Positions 47,601 to 58,996 of a stretch of 64,000 nucleotides of DNA are shown here, piece after piece. The position numbers and the translations under genes are program-made. Position 1 is the first letter of the stretch. Every line of letters begins with the position of its first letter. Origin of the DNA: Beta vulgaris subsp. vulgaris. Taxonomy: Eukaryota > Streptophyta > Magnoliopsida > Caryophyllales > Amaranthaceae. The stretch spans positions 186,001 through 250,000 of the forward strand of contig NC_079203.1 of the NCBI RefSeq assembly GCF_026745355.1. The letters are read 5' to 3'. The notes under the pieces are model-generated. The model was not told the origin of the DNA, did not search any database, and saw nothing but the letters and a program-made list of their open reading frames with translations.

Positions 47601-50350
47601 ATTTGGACTTATAATCTTTTAGAGATCAAGCTCCATAGTCCCTACCATAATCAAAATAGACTAGATACTGCTACTTTTATCGCAAGTAATCAAGGTTAAA
47701 TCTGTCCGGATTCTCAAAAAAAGTTTCCTAAAAGAATCAAAACTACCTTTTTATTCCCAGAGAAACGTATGATCATGAAAACCTAAGCTCCTAGTTCATA
47801 GATAACTAAAACTCTAGAATGTTCTAATGAAAAAAAAAAAACCTTGGTAAAACCCGAAACTAATGACTGAAAACGAAGACCAAGTAGGTATCATGTCCCA
47901 TGAACTTTGGGCTCACATTTTATCTTAAACGAAAGAGAGATTAAATCAATTAAAATCCAAAACAACCACAACTTCCATCAAAACATGTTAGCCCTTTAAA
48001 AACCATAAACCATATTCTACAATTCTTGCTAGCTACTTATCGTGAAGCTAATGTGTTAATAAGCAAACTACATCCTATCAATTAAGTTTCACTGGCTAAC
48101 TTACCATCATCTTGCAAAGAACATGTTCCAAGTGATTAAAAATCAGACTTCTAGCTTGGTATAAACTGGGATAGATATTAAGAACATGCGGCTTATTTTA
48201 ATTCCTCTCACAAAAACCAATTTTAAGGCAAATGCATGCTGACTTCATTAGCCAGTAAGCCAGCCTTGATAATTCAGCCCATGAAAATTCAGATCCGTGA
48301 AACATACTTCTACAGATCCTACCATCCAACCACCCTCACATCCCAATAACAATAATTCAATCAAAGATACGTCAATGAGGAAAATTTTAAAAAAAAAATC
48401 CAAAACAGCTACCTAATATCAAGTTTTTGGTTTGGGTAGCCCTGACAACTAACAACTGGACATTGATAAATCTGTCACAGGGGCCCAGTCTCTATATGAT
48501 CTCTGTTTCCTATTTTCCTCAGCTAAGAGATAATTTTTCCCCCTAGGCTATTCGAACTTCAAGTAACTCCTTTCTCCTTCCTTTTCTCGTTCATTTTGGC
48601 TCAAGTAGGAATTTTGTCCCACATCAAAATTAAGGGTCACATGCTCTCTGTCATCATTAGCCCCTACTTGTAGATCTGGCTCTCTCAACCTCTCTCTCCT
48701 ACGCATCACATACCCCTCTCTTTCACTCCCTTTCTGAAACTTTCTACATGGTATTGTGGGACATTGTTCTTGAGTTAGTAAAGTACATAGTTTTCAAATA
48801 AACGATTACCTCTTATAAAAAGATTTTAAAAAAAAAACTATCCTCTAAATATAGACTATGTTCATTGAAAAAAGAGGAATCAATATTGAACTGAAAATTT
48901 AAAAGAAAAGGTTTTTTTAATGAGAATAAGAGGAATTTACATTGAACTCAAAATTTAGTCCAGGCGGAGGTGAAGCAATGAATAATGGAACATCATAAAC
49001 AAGTATTTATAGGCTTAGTTAGAGAGTCATGTAATGAGTGCTCAAAGAAGAATGTAATGTTGAGCATATCTCAAAATAGGCTTAAATCCTACAAACATTC
49101 ATAAACAGATTATAGTTGGAAAATTCCTCACAAAGACTTCTGTCAGTCCGTCACAGAACTAGTTTGTTCTATGAAATGAAAATTTCTCTTAAACACTAAT
49201 GTAGCCTTAAAATTCGTCAAAATAAGGGCAATCATTTGGACGCTTTATGTCCATTAACTGACCTGAAAGGCAAACTTGCATGCCCAAGTCAAGCTCATGT
49301 GCTCAGTAATATGATCAACACGGATTGCAACAATAAAGGATAACACCAGACATAGGAAACTGTAACAGGCAAGTAGAAGTTAAGTCCAATCTTCCAAGTG
49401 CAATGGGAGAGCTATATTATAGAAGTTCATGCTTTCGGTCATCTTTTTCAAAATGAGCAACAAAACATATATCCAAAAAGTCACAAGTTAACAACAGATT
49501 ATGAACAAAATTCAATAGGAATAAAACTATAACTGCACATAATAAGCAAAAACTATAAGCATGCCATCACTAGAAGTAGAGCTACCTCTGATGACAAATT
49601 GGATTGGTTGTCCTTGGCTAGTATGCTGTTTAAAACACCAGGAAATACAATGCCCGTTTTGGGTTCCACTGCATGTCTTTCCCAATTAAACTCTGGAAAT
49701 GCATGACCGACACAATCTCGATGCTGAACATTGCAAGGGCTTTTATCCAGGGATCCCAACATTGGTATATTAGCATCCTCAGGTGGGATAGCTAACAAGC
49801 TTGTAGTTCTGAAAATAGGAGGCTAGTTGGTTAACAAGTAAAAATTGGCAAACTTGAAATCGAATTAACAGTGCATAACTGGAATCAGAGATAAATAGGG
49901 AACCGCTTACAAGTGATCAAGCGGTGGTATGAGGGCAGCAGCCAGTGAAAGCACAGGAACTGGTTGAACATTGTCAGCTACTCTAAAAAAATGTTTGAGA
50001 GAGAATGTTGAAAACTTATGACCAAAGAGTCTAGCGAAAGATTCTTGTGGGAATGTGAAGCAGGATGGAGTAATGTGTTTGAGTTTAGTAGAGGGGGTAA
50101 TGTATTTGAGTTGTCCAATGGAGCTACTAGAAATGTGAGTGTCATGAACTTTAGTTTTAATCTGGGAAGCACCGGAAAACCAAAAAACAAAGGCTCCAGC
50201 AAGCTTAGAAAAGCAGCTAAACGCTCTTTGCAGTGCGACGCCTCCAGGAGCTAAGAGGTATTTAGAGTGATGGAGGGAGTTGTCGACAATCGAAAGGAAG
50301 GGATCAGTGAGCAGCAAATAATAAGGATCACTACCCCCATTAACATCCAT
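38678..50350 (-). CDS. FAP2: FAP2, chalcone-isomerase-fold fatty-acid-binding protein
   Basis: Ten coding exons: 50350-49911, 49808-49586, 42207-42132, 42044-41942, 40966-40898, 39820-39784, 39679-39608, 39517-39466, 39384-39340 and 38778-38678. They total 1218 nt and 405 aa, and every phase closes. The N-terminal third (SDPYYLLLTDPFLSIVDNSL, ALQRAFSCFSKLAGAFVFWF) is specific to FAP2-type proteins. The CHI-fold part follows: RHAVEPKTGIVFPGVL, VLVGTGSRVLTIVRIKSLKV, YVHPYSVCQKLG, GMTVRLVVNYSGMKID, TFEKSLRARLA, GTIIDVRRTADGQLITE and RAFFDMYIGEFPVS, ending SIIRRCN. Arabidopsis FAP1-3 share this fold; FAPs are described as plastid proteins that bind fatty acids rather than forming flavanones. Its exact role is unclear. 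Intron 2 is 7.4 kb and hosts a LINE. In Arabidopsis FAP2 (At2g26310) also adjoins GPA1. Confidence 0.94.
40684..40785. repeat. Two 56-bp direct repeats in FAP2 intron 5
   Basis: GATGGCATTCTCTATATACC occurs twice, about 56 bp apart, each preceded by a TGGTCC(C)TAAAA word. A local tandem duplication. Confidence 0.75.
41299..41473. mobile_element. MITE copy 1 with palindromic ends (FAP2 intron 4)
   Basis: Inverted ends ATGATATATGTAGCCCT and AGGGCTATGTATATCAT; each end itself contains the palindrome TAGCCCTWAGGGCTA. The inner part includes CAATTGAGGTAATAAATG. A related copy lies at 58250-58421 in opposite orientation. Confidence 0.8.
42545..42736. repeat. ~97-bp tandem duplication next to the LINE
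   Basis: Two imperfect copies share AGTGTGCAAGG, AATACCGGGAGACA and CCAATCGGTCAGAG. The second copy ends just before the LINE-like reading begins. Confidence 0.8.
42740..46115 (+). pseudogene. Decayed L1-type LINE, antisense within FAP2
   Basis: Reading the plus strand in shifting frames gives the order of a plant LINE ORF2: endonuclease tail (HEGISDHSPLVVSL), reverse-transcriptase blocks (AGVIPDRFIDDNILLATELI; a degraded FADELL box near 44610; LPFKYLGVPLSSKKLNFS), a post-RT region (FYNPKVAGGWGLFNMQVWNK) and zf-RVT (SFVLWMAIQNRLATVDRI; CALCQQDNESIQHLFFQCPY). Many stops and frameshifts make it inactive, and the 5' half is missing. At 43545-43850 the LINE-like reading is lost, so a secondary insertion is probable. 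The 3' end near 46115 follows a T-rich, GGTTATCAATAA-type tail. Its strand is opposite to FAP2, so it does not disturb splicing in sense. Confidence 0.88.
46974..47234. repeat. ~130-bp tandem duplication in FAP2 intron 2
   Basis: Copies at 46974-47101 and 47102-47234 share CAGTTCACATATTCATATGA, CAACAAGTTGTT and AAATCTGTAGGCCTAATTT with small indels. Confidence 0.88.
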
Positions 50351-50900
50351 CAAGAGTTTAATCAATTAATTGTTATTACTATATCAGTTTTGGTTACTGC
50401 CAAAAGGAAAAGGTTCCCTCCAATCTCAGCCTGGCAAATATTGCAGGAAAAAAGAATCGATTAATAGCCCGTTTGAATGTTTGATTGAGAGCGATGTCGT
50501 CTACATCATAAAATCATACTATGAATCAAACAATTTACAGCATTTGCGTCAATAAAAGAATGAATATGTGATATGCAAGTATCATAGCATCGATCATAAC
50601 AATGATAATTAGTTCATTACGGAAAAACAAAACTCAACGACTCCATTGTTGACAGAAACAGATTATCATCAGTAGTACGCATAAACTGTAAAAAAGAAAT
50701 TGAAGAATCACAAAACAAATAGGATACGGAAGGAACAAGAGTAGAAAGAATACCTGTTACGAAAGAGTTGGAAGGGAAGTTTCTGGGCGTCCAGAGACCA
50801 GATTATTCGACCAAATACATTATGAATGGAATTTCTTGCAAGTTTCACTTTCTTTTCTTCGTCTTCCCAACTCGATTTGGCGCTTTTTGCCACTACAAAC
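50351..50900 (-). promoter_or_regulatory. FAP2 5' UTR with leader intron
   Basis: A GTAACAG|gtattc donor at 50753 and a TTTGGCAG acceptor at 50397 would remove a 357-bp leader intron. The upstream exon (about 50755-50890) has an ATG followed by an early stop in frame, so it is probably non-coding. Confidence 0.45.
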
Positions 50901-53462
50901 GACCTATTTCACCCACCCGGAGCCCCACCTTGATTTTGGTATCTCTTTTGTCTTTTCAATCTCAACCTTTATGCTTTTTAATAGCAAAAACCCATCACTA
51001 TCATAGTATCATAGAAGTGATCATGGGTCGAGTCGAGTTTTGGTCAAAAGATAGCTGGCTTGTTTTGGGTCAAATCCTTAAGTCAAGATTCACGTACCAA
51101 ATCTCACTTGAAGTGCTCATAGAAAAAAGTATTTTTAGGCATCCTACAATATAGGTGAGTTTTTTTAGGATTTTTCAAGTGTTGTAGGCTATTTATTTAT
51201 TTCATGACCCCTTCTTTAAGTGTTTACTTTTTTTTTCTAGCAAAACTCTGAATGGTTTTCAACGATGAGGATATATGATTTAAAATTTGAAATATTTAGA
51301 GATGCTTAAAGGTCGAAACGGGCTAGCCTGGACAGGTTTGTGAAAGGTATAAGGTGGACTGGGCCTTTTGACTTGTCTCCAAGTCAACCGAACCCAACAA
51401 ATAATTGTGCGTTTCTTATTCAAAGTTTTCTTGTGCAAGTTTGCTTGAGCACCCCCAAAATCACCCAACCGACCTAATTTATCGGTGGCAATCACCCTAC
51501 TGAAATTGAACCATACACCTACGCCGACACCTACACCTACACCTACTTACCCGCCTCAACCACCTTTTTCAATTGTTTAGACAACCTATCTCAATCTAGC
51601 TCTTGGATTCAAGAGACTCTTTAAAAGTTGTACATTTACTCCTCCCCCACATCTATACCTCTATACTAATATATTAAAAGGTGTTCCTCGATTTTGAGTG
51701 TTTTCTGCCATGTAATCCACATACAAAAAAAATAGAAAATGTATTAGGCAAGATTCAATCCCGGGATCACAAGCATATATACTAATATACTAATAACCAC
51801 TAAACCAATTGATATTTGATGTCATTAATTCAAAGTAGAATATTAATAAATGAAAGCTCATATATGTAGTTGTGATGGTAGCTGTTAGTGGTTGATGTGT
51901 AGCTTTTAGCTGTTAGATGTCAAAGTGGTGGTATAACATGTTGATGTTCGGTAAAACAAGTTGTCAAAATGGCTATTTACACATAACTAGTCAAAAACTC
52001 AAATAAAACTTTAATATAAATTCATAGACCACTAAACAATAAACACTACTCCAAAAGCTACAAATTATACCTTTTGACAAACACTATCAAAACACTATTT
52101 TTACCACTAAAAGCTACTCATACCACTACTTAACCAAACACTCCTATTTTTCTTAATTAGTATCTTGACCGAGTCCAAACACTAATTAGAAAATATAATA
52201 GTGTTGCCAAGATAATGGTGTAAGTATCTTTAGCGGTACAAGTAGTGTTTATCAAAAGCTACAATTTGTAGCTTTTGGTGTAGCGTTTAGTGGTAATATA
52301 ATTATATGTTACAATTTTGTTTCAGTTTTTAACTAGTTATTCTTAAACCGCTACTGTGACAGCTTCTTTTACCGAACATCAATATTTTATACTGCTACTT
52401 GGACAACTAATAGCTACATACCAACCACTAGCTGCTACCAGCACAACTAACAAATACACATCAACCACTAACAGTTACCAGCACAGCTAACAGCTCACGC
52501 AAATAAATACATGCACCCAAGTGCACGTAGACTATGGTGCACCCTTTTCTAAACTACGTCGTTTTATCATTTTTAGAGTCTATAATTTTAAAAAATTATT
52601 GTTATTTGCTTCCTTAAATTTTGCAACCAAAGATTCTTTTATCAAATTCAAATTTAAAAGGTATATATTCTTTTAACTTAAGTGTAGATGTTCATTTACT
52701 ATATGTTCTTTTCATTATAACCTTTGTTCTTTTAAAAATATAAATTTACACGTTCTTTAATTTTAAGTCGTGTGTTCTTTTTTAAAATAGAAAAGTTGTT
52801 AAAAAAAGTTTGTCTTCTTTTATATAAATGGTATTGTACATCCTAGTGTATAATCCACGCTTTGCTAACAGCTACTCTAATAGCTAAAGCCTAAAAGCTA
52901 CCACACAGCTACCGTTGTCGAACAAGTCCCAACTCCCAAGCCGAGGAGCCCTAATTTAACTTTAACGGTTGCTTCCCGTTAAGGGAGTGATGTGGCGCAT
53001 AACTGTTGGCAATTACAACCCTTCTTCCTAAATAAGAAAAAAAAAACAAAAAAACTTGCTCATAACCACTAACCAGTATCGAAAAGATTAAACAGGAAAG
53101 AAAAGAAAAAGATATCGAGTCTGACGACGAGTTCGAATCGACATAGGAGAGAGAAGCAACTGACAAGAGTTCATTTTTGATTGTGGAGTAACTATTCGTG
53201 AAGTGGCTTAGTGTGGTTCTTCCGTTCATCCAGGTTTCTCTCCCATTTCTTTCTATTTTAAACGATGTTTGTGTAATTTCGATTTAAGTTCACCATCCAC
53301 CAACCACGAGGTTCCAGATTTCTTGTAATTTCGATTTAATTTTTTTCGTTTTTTAGTTCAAGAACTCGTCTTTTTTAATTTCATTTCTTGTTTATGCCAG
53401 TGTTCATGTTTTGTATTTGTTTAGAAAGAAAAGAGATTTTGATTGGTGAAAATCGAACTGAA
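50901..53462. other. Intergenic region between FAP2 and SWC5
   Basis: About 2.5 kb of divergent promoter DNA containing a foldback element (51860-52500) and an ACACCT/CACCTA repeat near 51518-51546. No recognised gene. Confidence 0.5.
51860..52500. mobile_element. Foldback MITE with long inverted arms
   Basis: About 100-bp arms: the left reads GCTGTTAGTGGTTGATGTGT ... TTGATGTTCGGTAAAA, and the right carries the reverse complement (TTTTACCGAACATCAA ... CACATCAACCACTAACAG). The right arm has an extra duplicated block. An inner inverted pair, CAAAAGCTACAAATT against AATTTGTAGCTTTTG, strengthens the fold. Further GCTAACAGCTACTC-type pieces at 52863-52920 suggest nested copies. Superfamily uncertain. 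Confidence 0.75.
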
Positions 53463-53514
53463 ATGGCGCACTCAACTTCAGAAAATTTAGATTCCTCACC
53501 ATCTTCAATATATG
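53463..53514 (+). CDS. Possible first exon of the SWC5 gene
   Basis: ATG followed by AHSTSENLDSSPSSIY and a G|gtaacc donor. It looks like a coding first exon, but its phase does not fit the exon at 56068, so another exon in between, or a different donor, would be needed. It may instead be leader sequence. Confidence 0.35.
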
Positions 53515-56067
53515 GTAACCCATAAAATAATTTTCAGGCTATCCCTCTCTTCCTCTTTTTTTTGTAAAAAGCGAAATTTGACTAATTGAAGCAGATTCAA
53601 AATTGGTTTCTTTTTTGCTTTTTTTTTTTGTATTTCTGGTGCATTTTCTGCTGGAAATTACTGGATATGCCGCAAATGGTGTTGGAGAAGGCGCGCATTG
53701 GAAGAAATGAACAGTTTATATTTGAAGAACAATAACTAGAAATTAACAAATGAAAGTATAATCAATTCTTAAAAAAAAGGAGCAAAATTGGAAGTGCATA
53801 AAGATGATAAAAATTACCAGGGTTTGGTTGAGAGTTTGAGTGAGAAAGTAATGGTGATTGAGAGTTTTGAGTTTGACTAGAAAAGTAGCAGAGACTCTTT
53901 GTTAAGGAGGAAGAAGGAGAGCGAGGCAGATGGTGGCAGGGGAAGGGGAGTAAGGGGAGGGGAGGCAGGAGAGAGAAAAGGAGGAATAAAGTAATCTGGT
54001 TAAAAAAATGGAGGCAAAAATTGGTGGTTTCAGGGACGGGGATGGGTGGTGGGACACTAGAGGAGGTATTGAGGGCGGGGAGGGGGTGGCAGGGCAGAGG
54101 ATGAGGTTTCAAGGTGCGGGAGGGAGTGGCGGGGTAGTGGAGGAGTTTCAATGGCGGGGGAGGGGGTGGCAGTGCAGGGGAGAGCGTGGCAGAGGTGGCA
54201 AGGGTGGTGGTTTCAAAAGGTTTACTTATTGTAGCAGGTTAAGTGACCTGCTAGGACCATTAATGTAAAGCACCCCCAAAGTTGGGACTGGTGTGAAATG
54301 ATCGAAAGTTGGGATCTTTTATGGAAGGGTGGTCAAGGGCGGCCATAGTTGGGACCACCCTTGTCAATTTTTCGTAATTTGTATCAGTTCGAGTTGTTTG
54401 AATACTTAAAAATTCATACATAATTTACAGACTTTTTGGAAGTGTGTTAGGGCCTTAAGGATGATGTGGTTTTATTTTCAGAAAAATAAAATAAATGAAT
54501 AAAGTAACATGTAACATTGGACTAATTTTGGAAGACTATAGTTTAATTATCTTGAGAAGAAGAAAGACGAATGATCTAAGAAGCTATACTAATGATCTGT
54601 TTATCACACACGTTTTGGGATTTCCTGGAGAAGCTTGTGGCCAAATTAAACTGTCCTTTCCAACGAGACTGTAAACTCAGTCTTCCCAATTTTTTGAAGG
54701 TTTATTTACTTTTTAGGAGTAACTGTATCCTTTAATTAAGATTGATTGGAAACTTTTTACATCTTCCATTAATCTGAGCGACTGAGCGACAATTCAGAAT
54801 TGGAGAAACCCAGAAAAGAGTCTTGCTATGAGTGGATGTGTTTCTGCTCTTTCTTCTTTGTTTCAGTTTTTTCTTCTCTTTTCTTTTTGTATATTGAAAA
54901 CTCTCAGATTTTATGTTGGTTTAAGATACATTAACAGCATTTCTAGCAATGTCTGATTGTCTATGTAGTAATTCTTATTAGTGATTGACCCATATTGGGC
55001 TTCACGACTCATGTACTAATGCATAATCATCATTTGCGAATCTCTGAGTTCTTGTGTAATTTTCATTTAAAGATTTGGTAAGATTTTTGCTCGTACTCGA
55101 CATTATTTGTTTTTAATATCTTATATTCTGAGCCTTGGTTTTGTGTGGAATGGTATGGGTTATTTCAGAGTTAGCCAACAAAAACTTGTGTTATTTCAAA
55201 GTTCAAACTATATTGAATCTCTTTTCGGGGGTGATTTAAATTTTGGGGGTTTATTTGGTGTGGTTTTAAATTCCTTGTGGATTTCTATACCATGATTTTA
55301 TTTTCTGTTTTAGCTCCTAGCGTAATTCAGCACTAATATCTCATGAGCTTAGCATCGATGTCCAACATTTTCAATAGAGAAGAAGTATGCACTATCAGAG
55401 AAGGTTACATGGGTAGGGAGAGAGATTAAGAAAGAGGAAGGCAACTTTTTCGACGTAATATTTGATCAGAACATGAAGTGCAACTAAAAGTTTTAGGGCT
55501 TCAATCCAGTGTTGCTATCCTGGAGACTTTTCTTTTTGTCTTGCGAAATTTCAGTCATGCAAGATTAGGTGATGGCTAACCTCTCAATTTGTATCTCGTG
55601 TGGCCATATTGCAGTGTCTTGTATGTACAGAAAATCTTTGCCGAGGCTTCTCGATTGCAGAATTAGAATTTAGGAATGTGGTTTTTTTTGTGTCTGGATT
55701 CTACAGCCAATAATCAACAACTCGTTGATCTGTAATTAATGTGATTCCATATCAGATGCTGTCTGTTGGTCTTTACTGTCCCTAGTTTTTCTACTCCCTT
55801 CTTTAAATCATCATTGTACCTTATCTAAGTGACTACTTTTATTTTAGTGTGTTTTCTTCTTTTGGGTCTTCAGGGAGGGTGTTGATGATCTAAAGTGGAT
55901 GTGACTGTGTTCTCTGCCACAGCTGCTACTATCACTAAGATTTGGTTGATTCTAGAATTGCATCGATTATCAAACTTTTTGTAGTGTTGTGTGCACAATA
56001 TGCTGCTTGCATTAGGGTTATGATTTGAACAAGTATTGCTGTAGTTGAGGTTAATGATAACTTTCAG
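53515..56067 (+). other. Long 5' intron or leader region of SWC5
   Basis: 2.5 kb. It includes a strongly G/A-rich block at 53830-54220 with GGGGAGGGGGTGGCA-type words, which reads as a C/T-rich sequence on the other strand and may belong to an inserted element. No coding exon was recognised. Confidence 0.45.
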
Positions 56068-57211
56068 GTTATGCAGGAAATGGATGTAATTCCAATTGAA
56101 TCGAAAAAGGACACGTCTTCTGCTCCTGCTTCACAAGCTCCGTCTGAAGAACATGGTAAGACGGACTTAGACCACATGACTACTGCATTAGGTCTGTCTC
56201 TTTTTTACGGGGGTGTTCTTAAAGAGCCTGTGTCATTTTGCTAGAAATCAAAGCCCGGGTGGATTCTGTGTGGCAGCAGATGAATAAAGGAGTATCTACC
56301 AAGACACTCAACTCCATTGTAAACAAATGCAGTTCAACTGCAAATAAATCCCCGCAGACAGACAAAATTTCCAATGTATGACTGGAAGTGCTGCTCTTGA
56401 AGCATTTGGGGAGTAACGATGCTTGACTACTAATCACGTTATTTCTCTTTGCAGAATTGGATGTCATTCTTGGGCTTGGGATCAAAGAAAACAGAAGCCA
56501 ATGGGGCATCCTTGGAAGGGAAGAGCACCATTACTGCACAAAACGGAACCAGTGATGAGGCAAAGAAGCTTGCTGCTGCTGCTCTTGCAGCAGCCAGAGA
56601 TGCTGCCTCTGCGTTAAACAGGGGAAAGATTGAGGTTATTAATAATCACATGTACTATGTGTGTCATCATTTTTACTATTACAGTATAGTTGAATGGTAA
56701 TGTGGTAATCTGGATTACAAAGTTTGGAATCAAGCTTTGAACTGCTTTATTTTTCGAAATCTGTGTGAAAAAGAGTTATTTTGAAGATAAGGATTCTTGA
56801 GTTGAGTTGTGAAGTTGTTAAGTTGTTCTTCTGCTACAGGTTACGGAGGTTCGTGACTTTGCTGGTGAAGAGATTGAAGTGAAGAAGCTGGTTGACCCTA
56901 GCTCAAAAGAGGCAGCTGAAAAGGCCAAGTCACATGCAGCACCATCATCTGCAGTGGATGCTGTTCTTGAACAAATTAAGAAGAAACCAAAGCTCAGTCT
57001 TCTTGACAAGACCAAAAAGGACTGGGGAGAATTTAAAGAAGAAAATAAAGACTATGAGGAGGAACTAGATATTTACAAGAAGAGTTCAAATCAATATTTA
57101 GACAAGGTCTCCTTCCTGAAAAGGACAGACTATCGGGAATTTGAGAGAGAGAGAGATGCAAGACTTGCACAGCAGGCAAGGCGGAGGTCAGATATGCGAG
57201 AGGATCCCTAA
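56068..57211 (+). CDS. SWC5: SWC5 (BCNT/CFDP1 family), SWR1 chromatin-remodelling subunit
   Basis: Four phase-consistent exons: 56068-56155, 56245-56375, 56455-56634 and 56840-57211 (TAA). The last encodes the full BCNT-C domain: LSLLDKTKKDWGEFKEENK, YKKSSNQYLDKVSFLKRTDY and REFERERDARL, the family's most conserved block. Upstream are ARVDSVWQQMNKGVSTKTL (a conserved N-terminal segment), an NWMSFLGLG motif, an Ala-rich run KKLAAAALAAARDAASAL and EVRDFAGEEIEVKKLV. SWC5 is a subunit of the SWR1 complex that replaces H2A with H2A.Z in nucleosomes; the protein is nuclear. The start codon is not settled: ATG 56071 or 56080 fits the frame, while a longer N-terminus from 53463 would need an unseen exon. 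The acidic N-terminus typical of the family is not obvious here. Confidence 0.92.
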
Positions 57212-58249
57212 TCGCTGATTTATACATCCACATAACAATTTTCTTCTTGCTATTTTTAAGGCAATACTTGTGTTATTGGAGAGGTTACATGATCTTTTTA
57301 TTACGCTATGGATCAATTTTAGCTGTAGGAGAGTGCAAATGCAGTGAGGCTGTAATCAAACTTGAATGAGATTTGTGGAGTCGTTTGTGAATTGTGATTG
57401 TTGTACCAAGCAAATGAAATGCGCCCCAAATTTTGATTATAATACTAAATTATGTGTCATTGTTTATCATGTGTACATAATTACATATTGCTTAATGGTG
57501 TTTTTGGAATTGGATGTCAATGGTTGGTGGAACATGACAAGGATAGGGAAGGGAATGATTGGGTTGTGTTTTCCCTCCAAATTGTTTCTAACTTGGGGAG
57601 GATGTGGTTCCATTTCCCATTTTGCATCCTTATCTAATAATAGATTGTTCATTGTCTTGATTTCTATTCAAAATCTCTCATACAAAGACATTGTAAACTA
57701 CAATATCATACAAAGACATTGTAAACGACGATAGAAATGTAATTGGATTTATCTCGAATTATTTTAAAATTAAAAAGGAGCATCAATTTAGGTTTCAAGA
57801 TATTAGATTGATTCTCTATTAACAGGAAAAAGGGTTTTCTATATTGTATTTTTTAATGTGAAAAATAGAAGAGATTTTGATAATGAACATAAATAAAAGA
57901 TAAGTCATTGAGGGACCCATATATAGATAATTTGAATATAACTAATAATTTATAAACTTTGTTGTATTTTTATAATTGGAAAAACTCTTTAGTACAATAA
58001 TGCATATCAGTGCAATATTTTACTTTTTTTTTTTTCAAGATGGCTAAAGAAATCCGTAAAGTAATTGAAAATTAGATCTATCTCTATTATACTCCTATAA
58101 GGGAAGTGGGAGGAAGATGTGTCCCTGTTTAAAAATGCTAAATTACCCTTAATAATCTAATGGAATAAAAAAAAATTACAAAGAAAACAATTTAAGAATC
58201 CTTTTTCATTTCAACTTTGCATTTTAGACACTATTTTAATATGGAAAAA

Positions 58250-58421
58250 GCTATATTCAGCCCTAAGGGCTGTATATAAGAAGGTAAAAATGGAAATAAG
58301 TTGCATTAATTGATCATTTATTACCTCGATTGATGCAAAATTTTTCCATAAATTCACAACTTATTTTCATTTTAAGTAGTGTATTTATCTCTTATATGCA
58401 ACTCCAAGGGCTGCATATAGC
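58250..58421. mobile_element. MITE copy 2 with palindromic ends
   Basis: Inverted ends GCTATATTCAGCCCTAAGGG and, reversed, GCTATATGCAGCCCTTGGAG. The inner ATTTATTACCTCGATTGATG is the reverse complement of the equivalent part of the copy at 41299-41473, so both belong to one family inserted in opposite orientations. Confidence 0.8.
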
Positions 58422-58756
58422 ATAACCCTTTTAATATTAACACACGCTTCGCATCCATATAGGCTAGTACTAATATATTAAAAAGCGTTAGTAAACGAAG
58501 AGGGGTACCACGTGACGCTCTCCCTACCGCATTTTACTTCATTTAGTTCTATCATATAAAAGTTAAATTTAATAAATGAAAAGTTTCCTTACTCGGCACA
58601 TCGTCCAGGCCTAATAGTTCAGGCCTAATAACCATTTATAATGTGATAGAGAGTGTGTTGATAAATTAAAAAAACCTTGCTCGTGTTCCTCCTCCTCGCG
58701 GTGATAGAAGTTTAGGCTGAATTTGGGTTTGGGGAGGGGAAGAAAAGAAAGGAGTG

Positions 58757-58808
58757 ATTTCTAATTTCTAATTTCTAATTTCTAATTTCTAATTTCTAAT
58801 TTCTAATT
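58757..58808. repeat. (ATTTCTA)n repeat in the GAUT7 promoter
   Basis: About seven perfect copies of the 7-mer ATTTCTA, some 190 bp before the GAUT7 start codon. The unit is not the plant telomere repeat. Confidence 0.92.
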
Positions 58809-58996
58809 TTTGGGGATTTTGTTAATTGGTAAGTGGTAGTTCCAATAACACCACACTACAGAGTACAGAGTACAGACTAGAGACTATTCACTAGTGTGTG
58901 TGTGTTGAGTGTTGAGTCTCTAAAGTGTTTGTTGAAATCTGAATAAAGGTTAAGGTTGTGATTGGTGTTGGTGTCGGTGGTTTGGAAGTGGTGCGA

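Larger units (their letters stand above)
42208..49585 (-). other. 7.4-kb second intron of FAP2
   Basis: Donor GAG|gtagct and acceptor CTGTAG join LSSE to VLVGTG in frame. The intron contains a tandem duplication, an antisense LINE fossil (about 42740-46115), a second tandem duplication (46974-47234) and otherwise AT-rich DNA with no recognised gene. Confidence 0.85.
57212..58996. other. SWC5 3' region, MITE and GAUT7 promoter
   Basis: The left part is the SWC5 3' UTR; the rest is AT-rich with a MITE copy (58250-58421), a 7-bp tandem repeat (58757-58808) and the GAUT7 leader from about 58850. No other gene was recognised. Confidence 0.5.

Noticed and set aside
50708..50893. Possible N-terminal coding exon of FAP2
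   Set aside because: The open frame lacks an ATG, and the only ATG in the exon meets a stop after five codons; treated as leader sequence.
53762..54268. Opposite-strand Pro-rich and Gly-rich frames upstream of SWC5
   Set aside because: Both come from the same G/A-rich low-complexity tract; mirror-image compositional artefacts.
58757..58808. Interstitial telomere-like repeat
   Set aside because: The 7-mer is ATTTCTA (TAGAAAT), not the plant telomere unit TTTAGGG or its complement.
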